Origin: Gemmataceae bacterium
GTDB taxonomy: Bacteria; Planctomycetota; Planctomycetia; Gemmatales; Gemmataceae
DNA length: 64,000 nt
NCBI GenBank assembly: GCA_019636445.1
Contig: JAHBXO010000001.1
Coordinates: 186,001 to 250,000 of the forward strand
Direction of reading: 5' to 3'
A model generated the notes under the pieces. It ran no database searches. It was not told the DNA's origin and saw nothing but the letters and a program-made list of their open reading frames with translations. This document shows positions 7,954 to 17,729 of this stretch, piece after piece. The translations under genes were made by a program, and so were the position numbers. How positions within the stretch are numbered: the stretch's first letter is position 1; the number at the start of each line of letters is the position of its first letter.

Positions 7954-10900
7954 TCACTTCCCCCGGAACTCCAAGAGGCCCATCGCCTCCGGGCGCGGGG
8001 CGCCGTCGGCGGGGCCGCTCCACGCCAGCGCGCCGCGGCCGGGCAGCACGCGCGTCAGGTTGAACGCCCACGCGGACTTGTCCGTCGGCCGGCGGCCCGT
8101 CAGCTCCGCGAGCGGGATCGCCACCTCGGCCGTCCAGCCGGTCGCGGTCGGGTTCACGGCCACGAACCACTTCGGATTCCAGGACGAATCGCCCCAGCAA
8201 TCGTCGGCCGTGCAGCCGCGGTGGTCGATCCGCAGGCGGTAGTAGGTCGAATAGTCGCGGTCGAGGTCCAGCATCAGTTCGACGCGGTCGTGCGGAGCGA
8301 CGTCGTCGTCGTGCTTGCGCGTCTCGGCCGCCGGCACCTGCTCGCCATTCGGGTGCTTACACGTCACGCCGAGGTAGAGGTACTCGTCGTCGAACGCCAT
8401 TCGCGCCGTCGTGGCGTGGCTGCCCGCCAGTTCGCGCGAGCCGTCCTTGAGCGTCAGTTCCGCCGTGTCCTTCCAGGCGTCGTCGTCGAGCTTGCCGTCG
8501 AGGATCGGCCGGCCGGCGACCTTCGCGCACGCCGCCACCGGCTTCGGGTTCGCCGGCATCAGCTTCGGGTTCATCAGGTGCAGCTCGGCCGCGAGCGCGT
8601 CGAACCACGGGTTCGCCCCCGGCGTCACGGCCCGCCCGACGACGGTGCGGTAGTACGCGCCCATCGCCTTCTCGGCGTCGGCGGTCAGGCCGAGCTTGAG
8701 GCGCGCCGCGTGGAACGCGAGCTGCTCCGACGGCTCGCGCGACAGCAGCGGGTTCACGGCGAACAGCTTGGCCTCGAGCGCCGGCCCGGTGCCGTACCAG
8801 CCGCGCATCGCCTCGGACGTGCGGAACTTGGCGCGGTCGAGCTTCGCCTCGGTGTGGCCCACCTGTTGAATGTCGTCCTTCGGCAGTTCGTAGAACTCGC
8901 TCGGCCGCAGGCTGGTCATGTGGCCGAGTTCGATGCGCCGCAGCGTCTCGCTGCTGGCGTGGTAGCGCGCGAGCCAACGGTAGGCGGGGAGCGTGGCCGG
9001 TTGCGTGGGGTAGTGCTCGACGGCGTACTGATAGTATTCGCGAGCGTAAATCGATTCGGCTCGGTTACTGTTTGAACAAGCCATGGCCTCTTTGATGGTC
9101 AATTCAACAGCGTCATCAGGTGTGAAGAGAGCAATATGACGAGGAAAGTCGGTCCACTTCTCAGAGACTGTTGGAAGCTCGAATAGACGTTGATCGATAC
9201 CGTAACCACTGACTGTTCGGGTACGTTGAAATTTTGCCATTCCCTGATTTCGAAGTTCAGATGCTTTCTTTCTCTGTTCGAGAAATTCTGGAGTGAAAGT
9301 CCACCCTTCGCCTGCCTTACCGCGTCTGGCCATACCATTGTGAGCGAGCGCACACCCTTCCATGATGCCGGTGTGTTTCTCGGCTTCGGTCAATCGGTGT
9401 GATACCAAATGAAAGCCGGGCAACACATGCGACTGAATCAATGTCTCCGAGGTGTAAGCCATCGCATCGGCCGAATCAGCAATCTCCTCGCGGAACTCAA
9501 GTGTTTTGATCAACATCCCTTTTCCTTCGAGGAGACCGAGGATCGAGGCCGTTCCGTACAATTTCTTCACCGCGTGCGCCCGCAGCCTCAATACCTCAAT
9601 CTGCTCCGGGTACGCCGCCGGGTCGGCGGCGCGCTTGAACGCTTCCTGCGCCGTCGCGAGGACGAGTTGCTCCGCCGCCGGGGCGTCCGGCCTCACGGAA
9701 TCGGTCACGATCACTTCCGGCCGCCACATCCGGATCGCGAGCGTCATCTGCCGCACCAGTTGGTCGGCCGCCTTCCCGTCGTGCAGACGGTCCCAGTAGC
9801 TCCGCAGTTGGTCGGCGGTCAGGCCGTCGCAGTGGCCGGGCAGCGGGAAGGCCCAGAGCGTCTCGGCCGACGCGCCGCCGGCGAGCCGCATCGCCGCCGC
9901 CAGTCGGAACGGCTCGGCCGCGCGCCGCGGATCGGAAGAGGCGTCGGCGGAAGTAAAACTCACCGTCGCCGTGATGTACCCCTCGGCCGCGCCGATGACC
10001 GGGTACATCGTCAGCGGCACGGACTTCGGCGATGCGTGCGCGCCCAGGACGGCCGCGTGCAGCTTGCCGCGGGCGTGCTTCCACTTCTGCCCGCCGTCGG
10101 TCGTCGTCAGCACGGTGCCGAGGTCGCCGACGGCCCAGCCGGTCTTGGCGTCGAGCATCTGAATCGCGTGCAGCGGCACCTGCGAATCGGTCTTCTGGAT
10201 CGTCCAACTCTTCCCGGCGTCCGCGCTGTGCAGCACGATCGAACCGGGCCGCCCGCCGATCCAGACGTTTTCGCCGACGATACTGAGGGCATGGAAATCG
10301 CAGACGCCGCGAGCTTCGGCCAGCGGCAACTCGACGCTCGACCACGAGCCGTTCGGGTAATCGCGATTGACGAGGACCAAGCCGCCATCGCCGACGGCGA
10401 ACGTGGTCTTGCCGTGGGACTTCACAGCTCGCACGCTTCTCCCGCCGGGTACGTTCAGCCCCGCCGGTCCGAGCTCGCCGTCGCGCAGGTTCGCCGTCCG
10501 GCCCCACGCGCCGACGAGCATCGCTTTCTTCGCATCTTTGCCATCGAGCGCCAGCCAGCTTCCGCCGAGTGGCCCGACCATCGGCCGCCAGCTCTTGCCG
10601 CCGTCGGCCGTCGTGAACGCTCCGCCGGGGTACGCGCCGCAGCCGTCGCCGCAGACGAGGCCGCTCTTCTCGTCGAAAAACGTCACCGCGTTCAGCCCCG
10701 GCAGCACGCCGCTGGCGACTTCGTTCCACGTGATGCCGCCGTCGGCCGTGGCGAGCAGCACGCCGCTGCTGCCGAGGTCGCCGGGCAGTTCGGTACGACC
10801 GGAGACGAACCCCGTGTACGGCGTGAGGAAGTGGATGCCGGTGAGCGTCGCGCGCGTGCCGGACTTCTGGCGTTCCCAGGTTTGTCCGCCGTCGATGCTG

Positions 10901-11058
10901 TGCCAGATGGCCCCGTCGTCGCCGGCCGCCCAGCCTTCGCGGCCGTCCACGAACTGCACGGCCCGCAGGGCCGCGTCGTCGTAGCTCGGCGGCGGCGCGG
11001 CCGTGGAAACCGTGGCGAGAACGAGGATGAGGGCAAGCGTCGGTGGGATGCGGGACAT
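7954..11058 (-). CDS. Large secreted protein: BNR/Ycf48-like repeats plus C-terminal CBM9-like domain
   Basis: 1034 residues. A signal peptide (LALILVLATVSTAA) precedes about five repeats of the type GWAAGDDGAIWHSIDGGQTW, TGWAVGDLGTVLTTTDGGQKW and VWIGGRPGSIVLHSADAGKSW. These form a beta-propeller of the Ycf48/BNR kind in residues 30-330. The middle third contains RPEVIVTDSVRPD and may include a PIG-L deacetylase-like segment, but this is uncertain. The C-terminal 200 residues (GRPILDGKLDDDAWKDTAEL, DEYLYLGVTCKH) resemble CBM9-like carbohydrate-binding domains. Codons for residues about 493-666 (9061-9580) are visibly AT-richer than the rest, suggesting replacement of an internal segment. An extracellular sugar-polymer-related role is inference. 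Confidence 0.7.
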   Translation of the reverse strand: MSRIPPTLALILVLATVSTAAPPPSYDDAALRAVQFVDGREGWAAGDDGAIWHSIDGGQTWERQKSGTRATLTGIHFLTPYTGFVSGRTELPGDLGSSGVLLATADGGITWNEVASGVLPGLNAVTFFDEKSGLVCGDGCGAYPGGAFTTADGGKSWRPMVGPLGGSWLALDGKDAKKAMLVGAWGRTANLRDGELGPAGLNVPGGRSVRAVKSHGKTTFAVGDGGLVLVNRDYPNGSWSSVELPLAEARGVCDFHALSIVGENVWIGGRPGSIVLHSADAGKSWTIQKTDSQVPLHAIQMLDAKTGWAVGDLGTVLTTTDGGQKWKHARGKLHAAVLGAHASPKSVPLTMYPVIGAAEGYITATVSFTSADASSDPRRAAEPFRLAAAMRLAGGASAETLWAFPLPGHCDGLTADQLRSYWDRLHDGKAADQLVRQMTLAIRMWRPEVIVTDSVRPDAPAAEQLVLATAQEAFKRAADPAAYPEQIEVLRLRAHAVKKLYGTASILGLLEGKGMLIKTLEFREEIADSADAMAYTSETLIQSHVLPGFHLVSHRLTEAEKHTGIMEGCALAHNGMARRGKAGEGWTFTPEFLEQRKKASELRNQGMAKFQRTRTVSGYGIDQRLFELPTVSEKWTDFPRHIALFTPDDAVELTIKEAMACSNSNRAESIYAREYYQYAVEHYPTQPATLPAYRWLARYHASSETLRRIELGHMTSLRPSEFYELPKDDIQQVGHTEAKLDRAKFRTSEAMRGWYGTGPALEAKLFAVNPLLSREPSEQLAFHAARLKLGLTADAEKAMGAYYRTVVGRAVTPGANPWFDALAAELHLMNPKLMPANPKPVAACAKVAGRPILDGKLDDDAWKDTAELTLKDGSRELAGSHATTARMAFDDEYLYLGVTCKHPNGEQVPAAETRKHDDDVAPHDRVELMLDLDRDYSTYYRLRIDHRGCTADDCWGDSSWNPKWFVAVNPTATGWTAEVAIPLAELTGRRPTDKSAWAFNLTRVLPGRGALAWSGPADGAPRPEAMGLLEFRGK

Positions 11059-11064
11059 ACCGGG

Positions 11065-11104
11065 GGTTCCTCCGCGAACGAAGTTCGGGCACTTTGGAGG
11101 AACC
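11065..11104 (-). promoter_or_regulatory. Hairpin in the 5' leader of the BNR/CBM9-like gene
   Basis: GGTTCCTCC at 11065-11073 pairs with GGAGGAACC at 11096-11104. The stem begins 7 nt upstream of the ATG at 11056-11058, and its arm near the start would place a GGAGGAACC Shine-Dalgarno-like element in the stem of the minus-strand transcript. It could modulate translation, but no known riboswitch is recognisable. Confidence 0.35.
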
Positions 11105-11256
11105 GCGATACCACGGAAGGGGGGCGAAGGGCTAGGCCAAGTGCGTGGGAAGGCGAATGAGTTGATGGGTTAGAAAAGCAGGACTTCGGAAGTCGGGTTA
11201 TTTGGCTCGATATGGAAGTACGAAACGATGCTCGACCACCGGCCAAAATGATTGAA

Positions 11257-11595
11257 TCAAGTTTCGAGCGATTCTCGATGTTCGGGCAGCATTCGTTCCG
11301 ATTCAAAAGCCGCGAGATTCGAATAGATCTCGGTCCACGGCCACGGCGGCTGTTCCTGGCGCTTGGCCCATGTCAGATGAACGACGGCAACTCGTCCCGA
11401 TTGATCGAGGAATTCGAATAGCGTGTCGTCGCAACCACCGTGCCGCGCGAGCATCCGGACGGGCACGCCAAACATCGCGTGGCCCGGACCGACTTCCAAC
11501 TGTAATTGTCCGAGAAAGAGAGAGTGAAATTGGGCATCTTTCCCGTCGGTTGACCACCAGGGGTCGAGGAACGAGAATGGCGGCCCATTGTTCAA
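11257..11595 (-). CDS. Small conserved-type hypothetical protein with TTG start
   Basis: 112 residues. No ATG or GTG is available between the upstream terminator hairpin and the coding region; the TTG at 11593-11595 has GGTGGA 7 nt upstream. The product begins with GPPFSFLDPWWSTDGKD and continues with LQLEVGPGHAMFGVPVRMLA, DDTLFEFLDQSG, RVAVVHLTWAKRQEQPPWP and a C-terminal EHRESLET. I recognise similar short proteins (DPWWSTDG...VAVVHLTW) from planctomycetes but no function. Codon use is less GC-rich than in the neighbours. An ORF of 410 residues in the same frame runs back into the macroglobulin gene, but that part is a shadow. Confidence 0.6.
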   Translation of the reverse strand: MNNGPPFSFLDPWWSTDGKDAQFHSLFLGQLQLEVGPGHAMFGVPVRMLARHGGCDDTLFEFLDQSGRVAVVHLTWAKRQEQPPWPWTEIYSNLAAFESERMLPEHRESLET

Positions 11596-11605
11596 TGTGA
11601 TTCCA

Positions 11606-11646
11606 CCAATTACAAAGGAAGCCCACCCGTCGCTTCGACGGGTGGG
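11606..11646 (-). terminator. Intrinsic-type terminator of the macroglobulin gene
   Basis: An 11-bp stem (CCCACCCGTCG 11622-11632, CGACGGGTGGG 11636-11646) with a 3-nt loop lies 11 nt beyond the stop of the A2M gene. In the minus transcript it is followed by the T-rich run CTTCCTTTGTAATT. It separates the A2M transcript from the small downstream gene. Confidence 0.7.
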
Positions 11647-11657
11647 TGTTCCACCTT

Positions 11658-14600
11658 CTACTTCACGTCCAGCATCACGCTCTCGCTGTGCGAGTTGAAC
11701 TCCGGCGCGTACATGCACTGGATGTTCGCCAGGCCCGTCGGGTACTGGCCCTTGTGCTGCACCCGCACCGCGTACTCGAAGACGTACACGCCCTTCGGCA
11801 GGTAGTCGATGAAGAAGTGCGAGGCCGTGTCCTTCGTGCTCTCGTAATAGTACAGCCCGTCCTGGAACTTGTACTGGCTCAACACGTTCACCGGCTCCGT
11901 GCCGCTGCCGCGGTGGTCCTTCAGGTGGACGTACTCCATGTCGCGGTCCGTCCGAAGGATGACGCGGCAGACGATCTCGTCGCCGACGGCCACGGCGCCC
12001 TTCACTTCCTCCAGCACCGGCCCCTTTTTCGTAAAGGTCCGCTTGAACAGCTTCTTCTCGAGCTTCAACGGCGTGCCGTCGTGGACCGTGATCTTGCTGA
12101 CGTCTTCGAGATACTGCCAGTGGACGCTGCCCCAGCTCACGCCGGCGTCGGTCTTCTTGACGGTGATCTTGCCGAAGTCGGGCTTCACTTCCGTTCGCAG
12201 GAACTTCTGCTCGTAGAAGCCGGTGCCGGCCTCGACGTTCTCCGGCTTGATCGCCTCGTTGCCGAGTGTGACTTCGACGAGCGCGTCGGATTTCAGCAGG
12301 TTGTCGCCACGCAATAGCAAGGCGTACACCGCGTCGGCGGTCGCCTTCGTCGTCTTCCAGTTCTGCGTCTGCTTCTGCTTGAGCAGCCAGACCTTGCAGT
12401 CCTCGACACTCTTCGCGTCGTTCATCACCTCGTCGAACGCTTCGATCATCACGGCCTGCGTCTCGATCGGGGCGTGGTACCACCACCACGACAGCTCCGT
12501 GTCGCGCCAGAACATCCCCATCTCCTCGTTCGAGACGGACCGCTCCTTGATGCTGGCCATGATCGCCTTCGGCGTGTCCTTGTCGGCGAACCGCTTCAGT
12601 CCGAGGGCGATGTGCGCCTGCGACTGGCGATTGGCCAGTTGCAGCCAGTACTTGCGCGCCTGGCGCTGCCAGTAGTCGATCGCCGTCTGGTGCTCCTTCG
12701 CCACGGCTTTATCCGTGAGGAAGAAGCTGCGGCCGTAGAGGTAGAGCGCGATCGTCGTGCTCAGGTGGTTCGCTTCCGGGTCCTTCGAGTGCTTGAGAAT
12801 CCACTGGTATTTCTCGTGCATCCAGGCGTCGAGGCGCGTGACGGCCTTCACGGCCGGGGCCATGTCGAGCTTCACGCCGAGGTGGCGCATCCGCCCGAAG
12901 CCGGTCGTGATGTACAGGCTCAGATACTCGTTGTCCGGCCCCCCGGGGAACCACGGCCACATGCCGTTGTCCTTCTGCATCTGTGCGAGCTTCTGCATCG
13001 CCCGGGCGGTCTCGTCGTTGAGACGATTCTCGTCGAAGAGGATGCCGACGTTGCGCCGCGCCTCGCTCTCCTTGATGGCGTCGCGCAGCCACGGCGTTTC
13101 GTCCAGCACGGCGCTCTTCACGTCCTGGTTCTTTTCCAGCGGCGATTGCAGCGCCGCCGGTTGCAGGTTCTTCCACACGTCGAAGACGCGGCGGATCTTC
13201 GGGTCCCCGGCCGCGACGTGCTTCGCCAGCGCGTTCGCGTAGAGGCGATTGAACGTTTGCTCGCTGCACTCGTGCGGGTACTCCATCAGGTACGGCAGCG
13301 CCAGCACCGCGTACCACGCCGGCTGGCTCGTCATCTGCACCGTCAGCGATTGGTGCTTCAGCGTGTTCGACTTCGCCGCGTCCTGGAGCTTCTTGAACTC
13401 GAACGTCTTCGTCTGGTTCCCGCGAATCGGCAGCGGGATCGATTCGGTCACGAGGATGCGCTTGGAAAGTACCGGCAGCATCCCCTCCTCGCCGTCGCTC
13501 AGCCGATCGGTCGCACCGACGGCCTTGTACGTGATCGGGTACGCGCCGTCCGGCACCGTGAGCTTCCACGAGAAACTGTGCGAAGCGCTGGAGGGGATTT
13601 CGAACGTCTGGTCGCCCTGCGTGTTGCCGAACGGGGCGTCGACCGGTCCGCCGGTGAGGGCGTTGGCGAGCGTCAGGCGCACCTTGCCCGTCTGCTTCGT
13701 GGCCGACTGGTTCGTCACCTTCACGGTGAACTCCAGCACGTCGCCTTCGCGCAGGAAGCGCGGCGGGTTCGGCTGCACCATCAGTTCCTTCGCCGTCACC
13801 ACTTCGTCCTGCAGATAGCCGCTCTTGAGGTCACGGTCGTGGACGAAGCCCATGAACTTCCACTTCGTGAGCGCTTCGGGCATGGTGAATTCGAGCTTCA
13901 CGGTGCCGTCGTCGCCGGCGACGAGGTGAGGGAAGAAGAAGGCGGTTTCGTTCAGGTTCTTGCGGGCCGCGACTTTGGAGAGATCCGGACCGGGATCGCC
14001 GCCCGCGCCGCCTTGCTTGTCCTGCTGCATCTCGAGGCCGCGATTGCGCCGGTCGGCCGGTGCTCCGTCCAAGGCCATCGCGTTGGCGTCCTTGCGCAGT
14101 TCCGCCTCTTCGCCACCAGCGAAGCGAGTCGCGCTCTTGGCTTCCGCCGCCATCGGCGCGGGCGCGCCGGGAGGCCCGCCGCCGAAGCCGCCACCCATCA
14201 TGCCGCCCCGGCCGAAGTACTGGTAGCCCCACAGGTTCGCCGTGATGTCGTGCGGCAACTGCCGATAGCGATGATCCACGTGCGCGTACGGCTGATTCCA
14301 CTGGCCCCGGAATTGGTACAGGTACTTCGCGTGGTTGTCGAAGTACGTATTCACGTTCGAGTAGTCGTTGCGGAAGACGTTGAACTTGTGCAGCCAGCCG
14401 TGGGCCTTGTAGGCGTCGAGCGACGCGTCGTACAGCGCGGCCACCATCTCCGCGACGGCCTTCGCCGCCTTCGGGCCGCTCACCACGGCCGTGTAGGTCT
14501 CCTTCTTCGCCGGTTCCAGTTTCGAGACGAACCGCTCCCACTTCACCGTCAGGTCCTTGTTGCTCCAGGGCACGTCCACCTTGCGGCTCTCGATGTAGCC

Positions 14601-17600
14601 CCGATTCTCGCGCACGAAGGTCGTGCGTACCGTGAAGCCGCCGCGCATCCCCTCGTCGATCGCCTGTTTGATGGCGATCTGCGTCTTCTCCGGGTCAGTC
14701 CAGAACTTCTGTATCAGCTTGCCCCGGTGTTCGACCTCCACGTACGCCCGGCCGCGGTCGTAACCGGTGCCCCAGATCGCGGAGAACTCGCTCCCCGGTT
14801 CGAGGCGCCATTTCGGCGCGGCCAACAGTTGCGGAATCTTCAGGGCGAACGTCGTGTCGGCCGGGTTCAGCACGCGGAGGTTCAGCTGCGCCGTCACCGG
14901 CTTGCCGAAGCGGTCCTGCGTCTCGACGATCGCGCGGAATGCGCCGGCTTCGAGTTTGAAGGGCAGTTCCTTCTTCCCATCCTTTTCCGTGGCGAAGTCG
15001 CTCGACTTCACGAGGTCGCCGAGCGCCCAGGTGCGGATGTCGTTCGAGTCCGGCCGCGGCAGCGCGATCGGCATCCCCCGGCCCCGGCGCGGCGGCGTCG
15101 GCGCGCCCAGCATGTCCGGCCGTTGCACCGTCTCGGGCGCCTTCAGCTTGTGGACCTTTACCGTCCCCTTCGCCGCCTGGCCTTCGCCGTCGAGCGTCGT
15201 CGTGGACAGCTTCAAGATCACATCCTTCTCGACCGTCAGCCATTCCTCGGCCGTCAGGTTTGCCTGGAGCGCCGTGTAGCCGACGGATGTACTCTTGCTC
15301 GCGCTGCGGGTCTCGCCGGTGGTGTCGGTCACGTCGGCGTAGACGGTGTAGTGGAACGTCGGCTCGTCCTTCTCGGGCACCGTGAGGTCCGGCTTCGCCG
15401 TGAAGGTGACTGTAAACGTGCCGTCGGCTTCCGTCTGGGCCGTGCCGTGCGCGATCTCCTGGGCCGAGCCGCGGTTCGGCGGGAGGCGCCACCAGAAGCA
15501 GTCGTAGAACCAGACCGGCCAGCGAACCTCGCGGGCGACGCGCCAGCGCACCTTCGCGCCGTTGATCGGCGCGCCGGTGTACGCCGTCGCCTTGCCGACC
15601 ATCGTCACGTCGCCGGCGAGCTTCGGAGCTTCCTTCGGTGCCTCCACAGCCACCTGGAACTTCGGCCGCTTGTACTCTTCCACGTTGAAGTGGCTCGTGC
15701 CTTCATTGCCGGCGACGATGTGCATCTGCCCCATCAGCCGGTCGCGCGGGGCGGTGAAGTTCCCGCTGAACGAACCGAAGTCGTTCGAAGTCACCTCGGT
15801 CTTCGCCACTTCCTTGCCGTTGACGTCGCGGAAGAAGACCGTGAGCTTGCGGTTCGGCAGGACCTTGTACTCGTCGTTCTGCGTGTCCGCGAGGAGCGTG
15901 ATCCCCTTGAAGTGGATGGTCTGGCCGGGGCGGTAGAGCGAGCGGTCGGTGAAGAGGACCGTCTGCGCGCGGGGTTTATTCTGGTTTGGGTAGGTGTAGA
16001 GATAGTGTTCGTTGGCGCTGGCGAGTTCGTGGCCGTCGTGGCTGGCGAGGAGGAAGAGGCCGCGCTGGTTCGGCCCGGCGGCGGAGAAGAAGCCGTTGGC
16101 GTCGGTGGCCACGGCCGTGCCTTCGGTGAAGCCGTTGTTCTGCGGGTTGCGCACCCAGACACGGACCTTGGCGTTCGGTACCGGATCCCCGCCCTTCGCC
16201 GTCAGAACGAAGCCGTCGACCTTGCCGCTGTTGTTCTGGTTGCGGATCACGAGCGCCAGATCGCTCACCCACACATCCGTCGCGCTGATGCTGTTTTCGG
16301 CGTCCGTGAACCCCGCGTTCCAACTGCTCAGGATGAGATAGAAGCCCGGCTTCAACCCCTTCGGCGCCGGCACGTCCTGCGAACGTTGCTGGTAGTCTTC
16401 GGTTGGTTCGAGGTCGGCGTTCCATTCCAGGTCGGGCTTCTGTTTCGCCAGGTTCTCGTAGTCGTTCCGATCCAGCTGGTCGGGCCGCCAGCGGTTCTGC
16501 GTCTTCAGCCGGCTTGCCCAATCGACCTTCACGGCGCGGAAGTAGACCTTGCTCACGTTCCGATATTGGACGCGCAGCACGGGCAGTGGATCGTTCCAGA
16601 CGCGCTCGGTTATCACCTGCACCTGCTTGGCTTCGATCTGCAGGATCAGGTTGTGGCAGAGCTTCCCGCCATCGCTGTTCGGGAAGGCGTTCTTCCCCTG
16701 CAAGGCGATCTTGCGCGCCTCGACGGCATCGCCTTCCGCGTTGACTCGCTCGGCCCAGCGGTGCCGCGCCGTCGCGGAGAGTTCGTGATCGGCCCACTGG
16801 TCGGCGAACGCCTTGAGCGCCGCCTTGTAGCGCGTGGATTTCTCCTCGCCGAAGGCGTGCGCGTGGGCGAATTGCAGGCGGAACAAGTCCGCATCCAGGA
16901 ACGCGTCCTTGTTCTTGTCATCCTTGTGGAACGCCAGCAGGTTCTGGTAGAGCTTGATCGCCTTGAGCTTCGGCGAGTCGGCATCGGTCGTCGCGGGGAC
17001 CCATTTGAGAAACTCATCCACCGACGCGAGCCCCGGACCGGTGGCCGGGAACTCGAAGGCGTCTTCCGCCTTCGCGCCGGCCTGTTCGCCGGCGGTGTAG
17101 AAGTTCAACGCCTCGAACGCGACGAAGTCGAAGAGAGTCGGCCGGTAGGAATCGGGAACGGTCCCCTTCTCGATGAGTGCGTCGTAGCTGGCGATCGGGA
17201 TCGCCTTCAGCTCCTTCTCGGCGGACAGGGCCTTCGTGAACTGCTTGTCGATCTCGGCGAAGAGGCGGGGCAGGTCCCACGTCGTGAAGTCGTTGCCCGG
17301 CGCGGCGGCCGTCGCCGAGCGGCGGTTGAAGCGCCAACGGTTCTGCTGGAAGTAGTGCCAGTACCAGTTGGCGAGCACGGCGTCCATCGCCGGCACCATC
17401 TCCTTCGGGGCCTTCGCGATCTCCGCCTGCATCCGGGTGATCTTCTCCTCCGGCTTGTTCCCCTGGATGGTCCCCTCGTAGGCGATCTTCTTGCAGATCG
17501 CCTTGATCGCCTCGGGGTAGGCTTTCTCCTTGAGGGCCGACTCGATGATCGGCCCGAGTTCCTTGATGGCGGTCTGCGGCAATCCCTTGTTAATGGCGTC

Positions 17601-17729
17601 GTCCACCTTCTTCCACTGGGCGGCGCGGGGCGTCGGGGCCGGTGGGTCGGCGGCGAGGGTAACGACGGCGATCAGGCCCGCGACAAGCGTCGTGCAGGCC
17701 AACCAAAGGCGAACGGCGGATCGGTTCAT
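11658..17729 (-). CDS. Bacterial alpha-2-macroglobulin (thioester protein)
   Basis: 2023 residues, start ATG 17727-17729 (MNRSAVRLWLACTTLVAG), the first Met before a clear signal peptide. Residues 30-430 are largely helical. They are followed by macroglobulin-type beta domains (GDPVPNAKVRVWVRNP, FTDRSLYRPGQTIHFKG, YTGAPINGAKVRWRVAR), a Gly-rich linker and the A2M core (KWKFMGFVHDRDLKSG). The thioester motif C-S-E-Q starts at about residue 1488 in PHECSEQTFNRLY, followed by the alpha-helical thioester-domain toroid. Bacterial A2Ms trap proteases in the periplasm and usually pair with PBP1C, which is absent here. No lipobox is visible, so it is probably soluble or secreted. Function is inferred from the family. 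Confidence 0.9.
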   Translation of the reverse strand: MNRSAVRLWLACTTLVAGLIAVVTLAADPPAPTPRAAQWKKVDDAINKGLPQTAIKELGPIIESALKEKAYPEAIKAICKKIAYEGTIQGNKPEEKITRMQAEIAKAPKEMVPAMDAVLANWYWHYFQQNRWRFNRRSATAAAPGNDFTTWDLPRLFAEIDKQFTKALSAEKELKAIPIASYDALIEKGTVPDSYRPTLFDFVAFEALNFYTAGEQAGAKAEDAFEFPATGPGLASVDEFLKWVPATTDADSPKLKAIKLYQNLLAFHKDDKNKDAFLDADLFRLQFAHAHAFGEEKSTRYKAALKAFADQWADHELSATARHRWAERVNAEGDAVEARKIALQGKNAFPNSDGGKLCHNLILQIEAKQVQVITERVWNDPLPVLRVQYRNVSKVYFRAVKVDWASRLKTQNRWRPDQLDRNDYENLAKQKPDLEWNADLEPTEDYQQRSQDVPAPKGLKPGFYLILSSWNAGFTDAENSISATDVWVSDLALVIRNQNNSGKVDGFVLTAKGGDPVPNAKVRVWVRNPQNNGFTEGTAVATDANGFFSAAGPNQRGLFLLASHDGHELASANEHYLYTYPNQNKPRAQTVLFTDRSLYRPGQTIHFKGITLLADTQNDEYKVLPNRKLTVFFRDVNGKEVAKTEVTSNDFGSFSGNFTAPRDRLMGQMHIVAGNEGTSHFNVEEYKRPKFQVAVEAPKEAPKLAGDVTMVGKATAYTGAPINGAKVRWRVAREVRWPVWFYDCFWWRLPPNRGSAQEIAHGTAQTEADGTFTVTFTAKPDLTVPEKDEPTFHYTVYADVTDTTGETRSASKSTSVGYTALQANLTAEEWLTVEKDVILKLSTTTLDGEGQAAKGTVKVHKLKAPETVQRPDMLGAPTPPRRGRGMPIALPRPDSNDIRTWALGDLVKSSDFATEKDGKKELPFKLEAGAFRAIVETQDRFGKPVTAQLNLRVLNPADTTFALKIPQLLAAPKWRLEPGSEFSAIWGTGYDRGRAYVEVEHRGKLIQKFWTDPEKTQIAIKQAIDEGMRGGFTVRTTFVRENRGYIESRKVDVPWSNKDLTVKWERFVSKLEPAKKETYTAVVSGPKAAKAVAEMVAALYDASLDAYKAHGWLHKFNVFRNDYSNVNTYFDNHAKYLYQFRGQWNQPYAHVDHRYRQLPHDITANLWGYQYFGRGGMMGGGFGGGPPGAPAPMAAEAKSATRFAGGEEAELRKDANAMALDGAPADRRNRGLEMQQDKQGGAGGDPGPDLSKVAARKNLNETAFFFPHLVAGDDGTVKLEFTMPEALTKWKFMGFVHDRDLKSGYLQDEVVTAKELMVQPNPPRFLREGDVLEFTVKVTNQSATKQTGKVRLTLANALTGGPVDAPFGNTQGDQTFEIPSSASHSFSWKLTVPDGAYPITYKAVGATDRLSDGEEGMLPVLSKRILVTESIPLPIRGNQTKTFEFKKLQDAAKSNTLKHQSLTVQMTSQPAWYAVLALPYLMEYPHECSEQTFNRLYANALAKHVAAGDPKIRRVFDVWKNLQPAALQSPLEKNQDVKSAVLDETPWLRDAIKESEARRNVGILFDENRLNDETARAMQKLAQMQKDNGMWPWFPGGPDNEYLSLYITTGFGRMRHLGVKLDMAPAVKAVTRLDAWMHEKYQWILKHSKDPEANHLSTTIALYLYGRSFFLTDKAVAKEHQTAIDYWQRQARKYWLQLANRQSQAHIALGLKRFADKDTPKAIMASIKERSVSNEEMGMFWRDTELSWWWYHAPIETQAVMIEAFDEVMNDAKSVEDCKVWLLKQKQTQNWKTTKATADAVYALLLRGDNLLKSDALVEVTLGNEAIKPENVEAGTGFYEQKFLRTEVKPDFGKITVKKTDAGVSWGSVHWQYLEDVSKITVHDGTPLKLEKKLFKRTFTKKGPVLEEVKGAVAVGDEIVCRVILRTDRDMEYVHLKDHRGSGTEPVNVLSQYKFQDGLYYYESTKDTASHFFIDYLPKGVYVFEYAVRVQHKGQYPTGLANIQCMYAPEFNSHSESVMLDVK

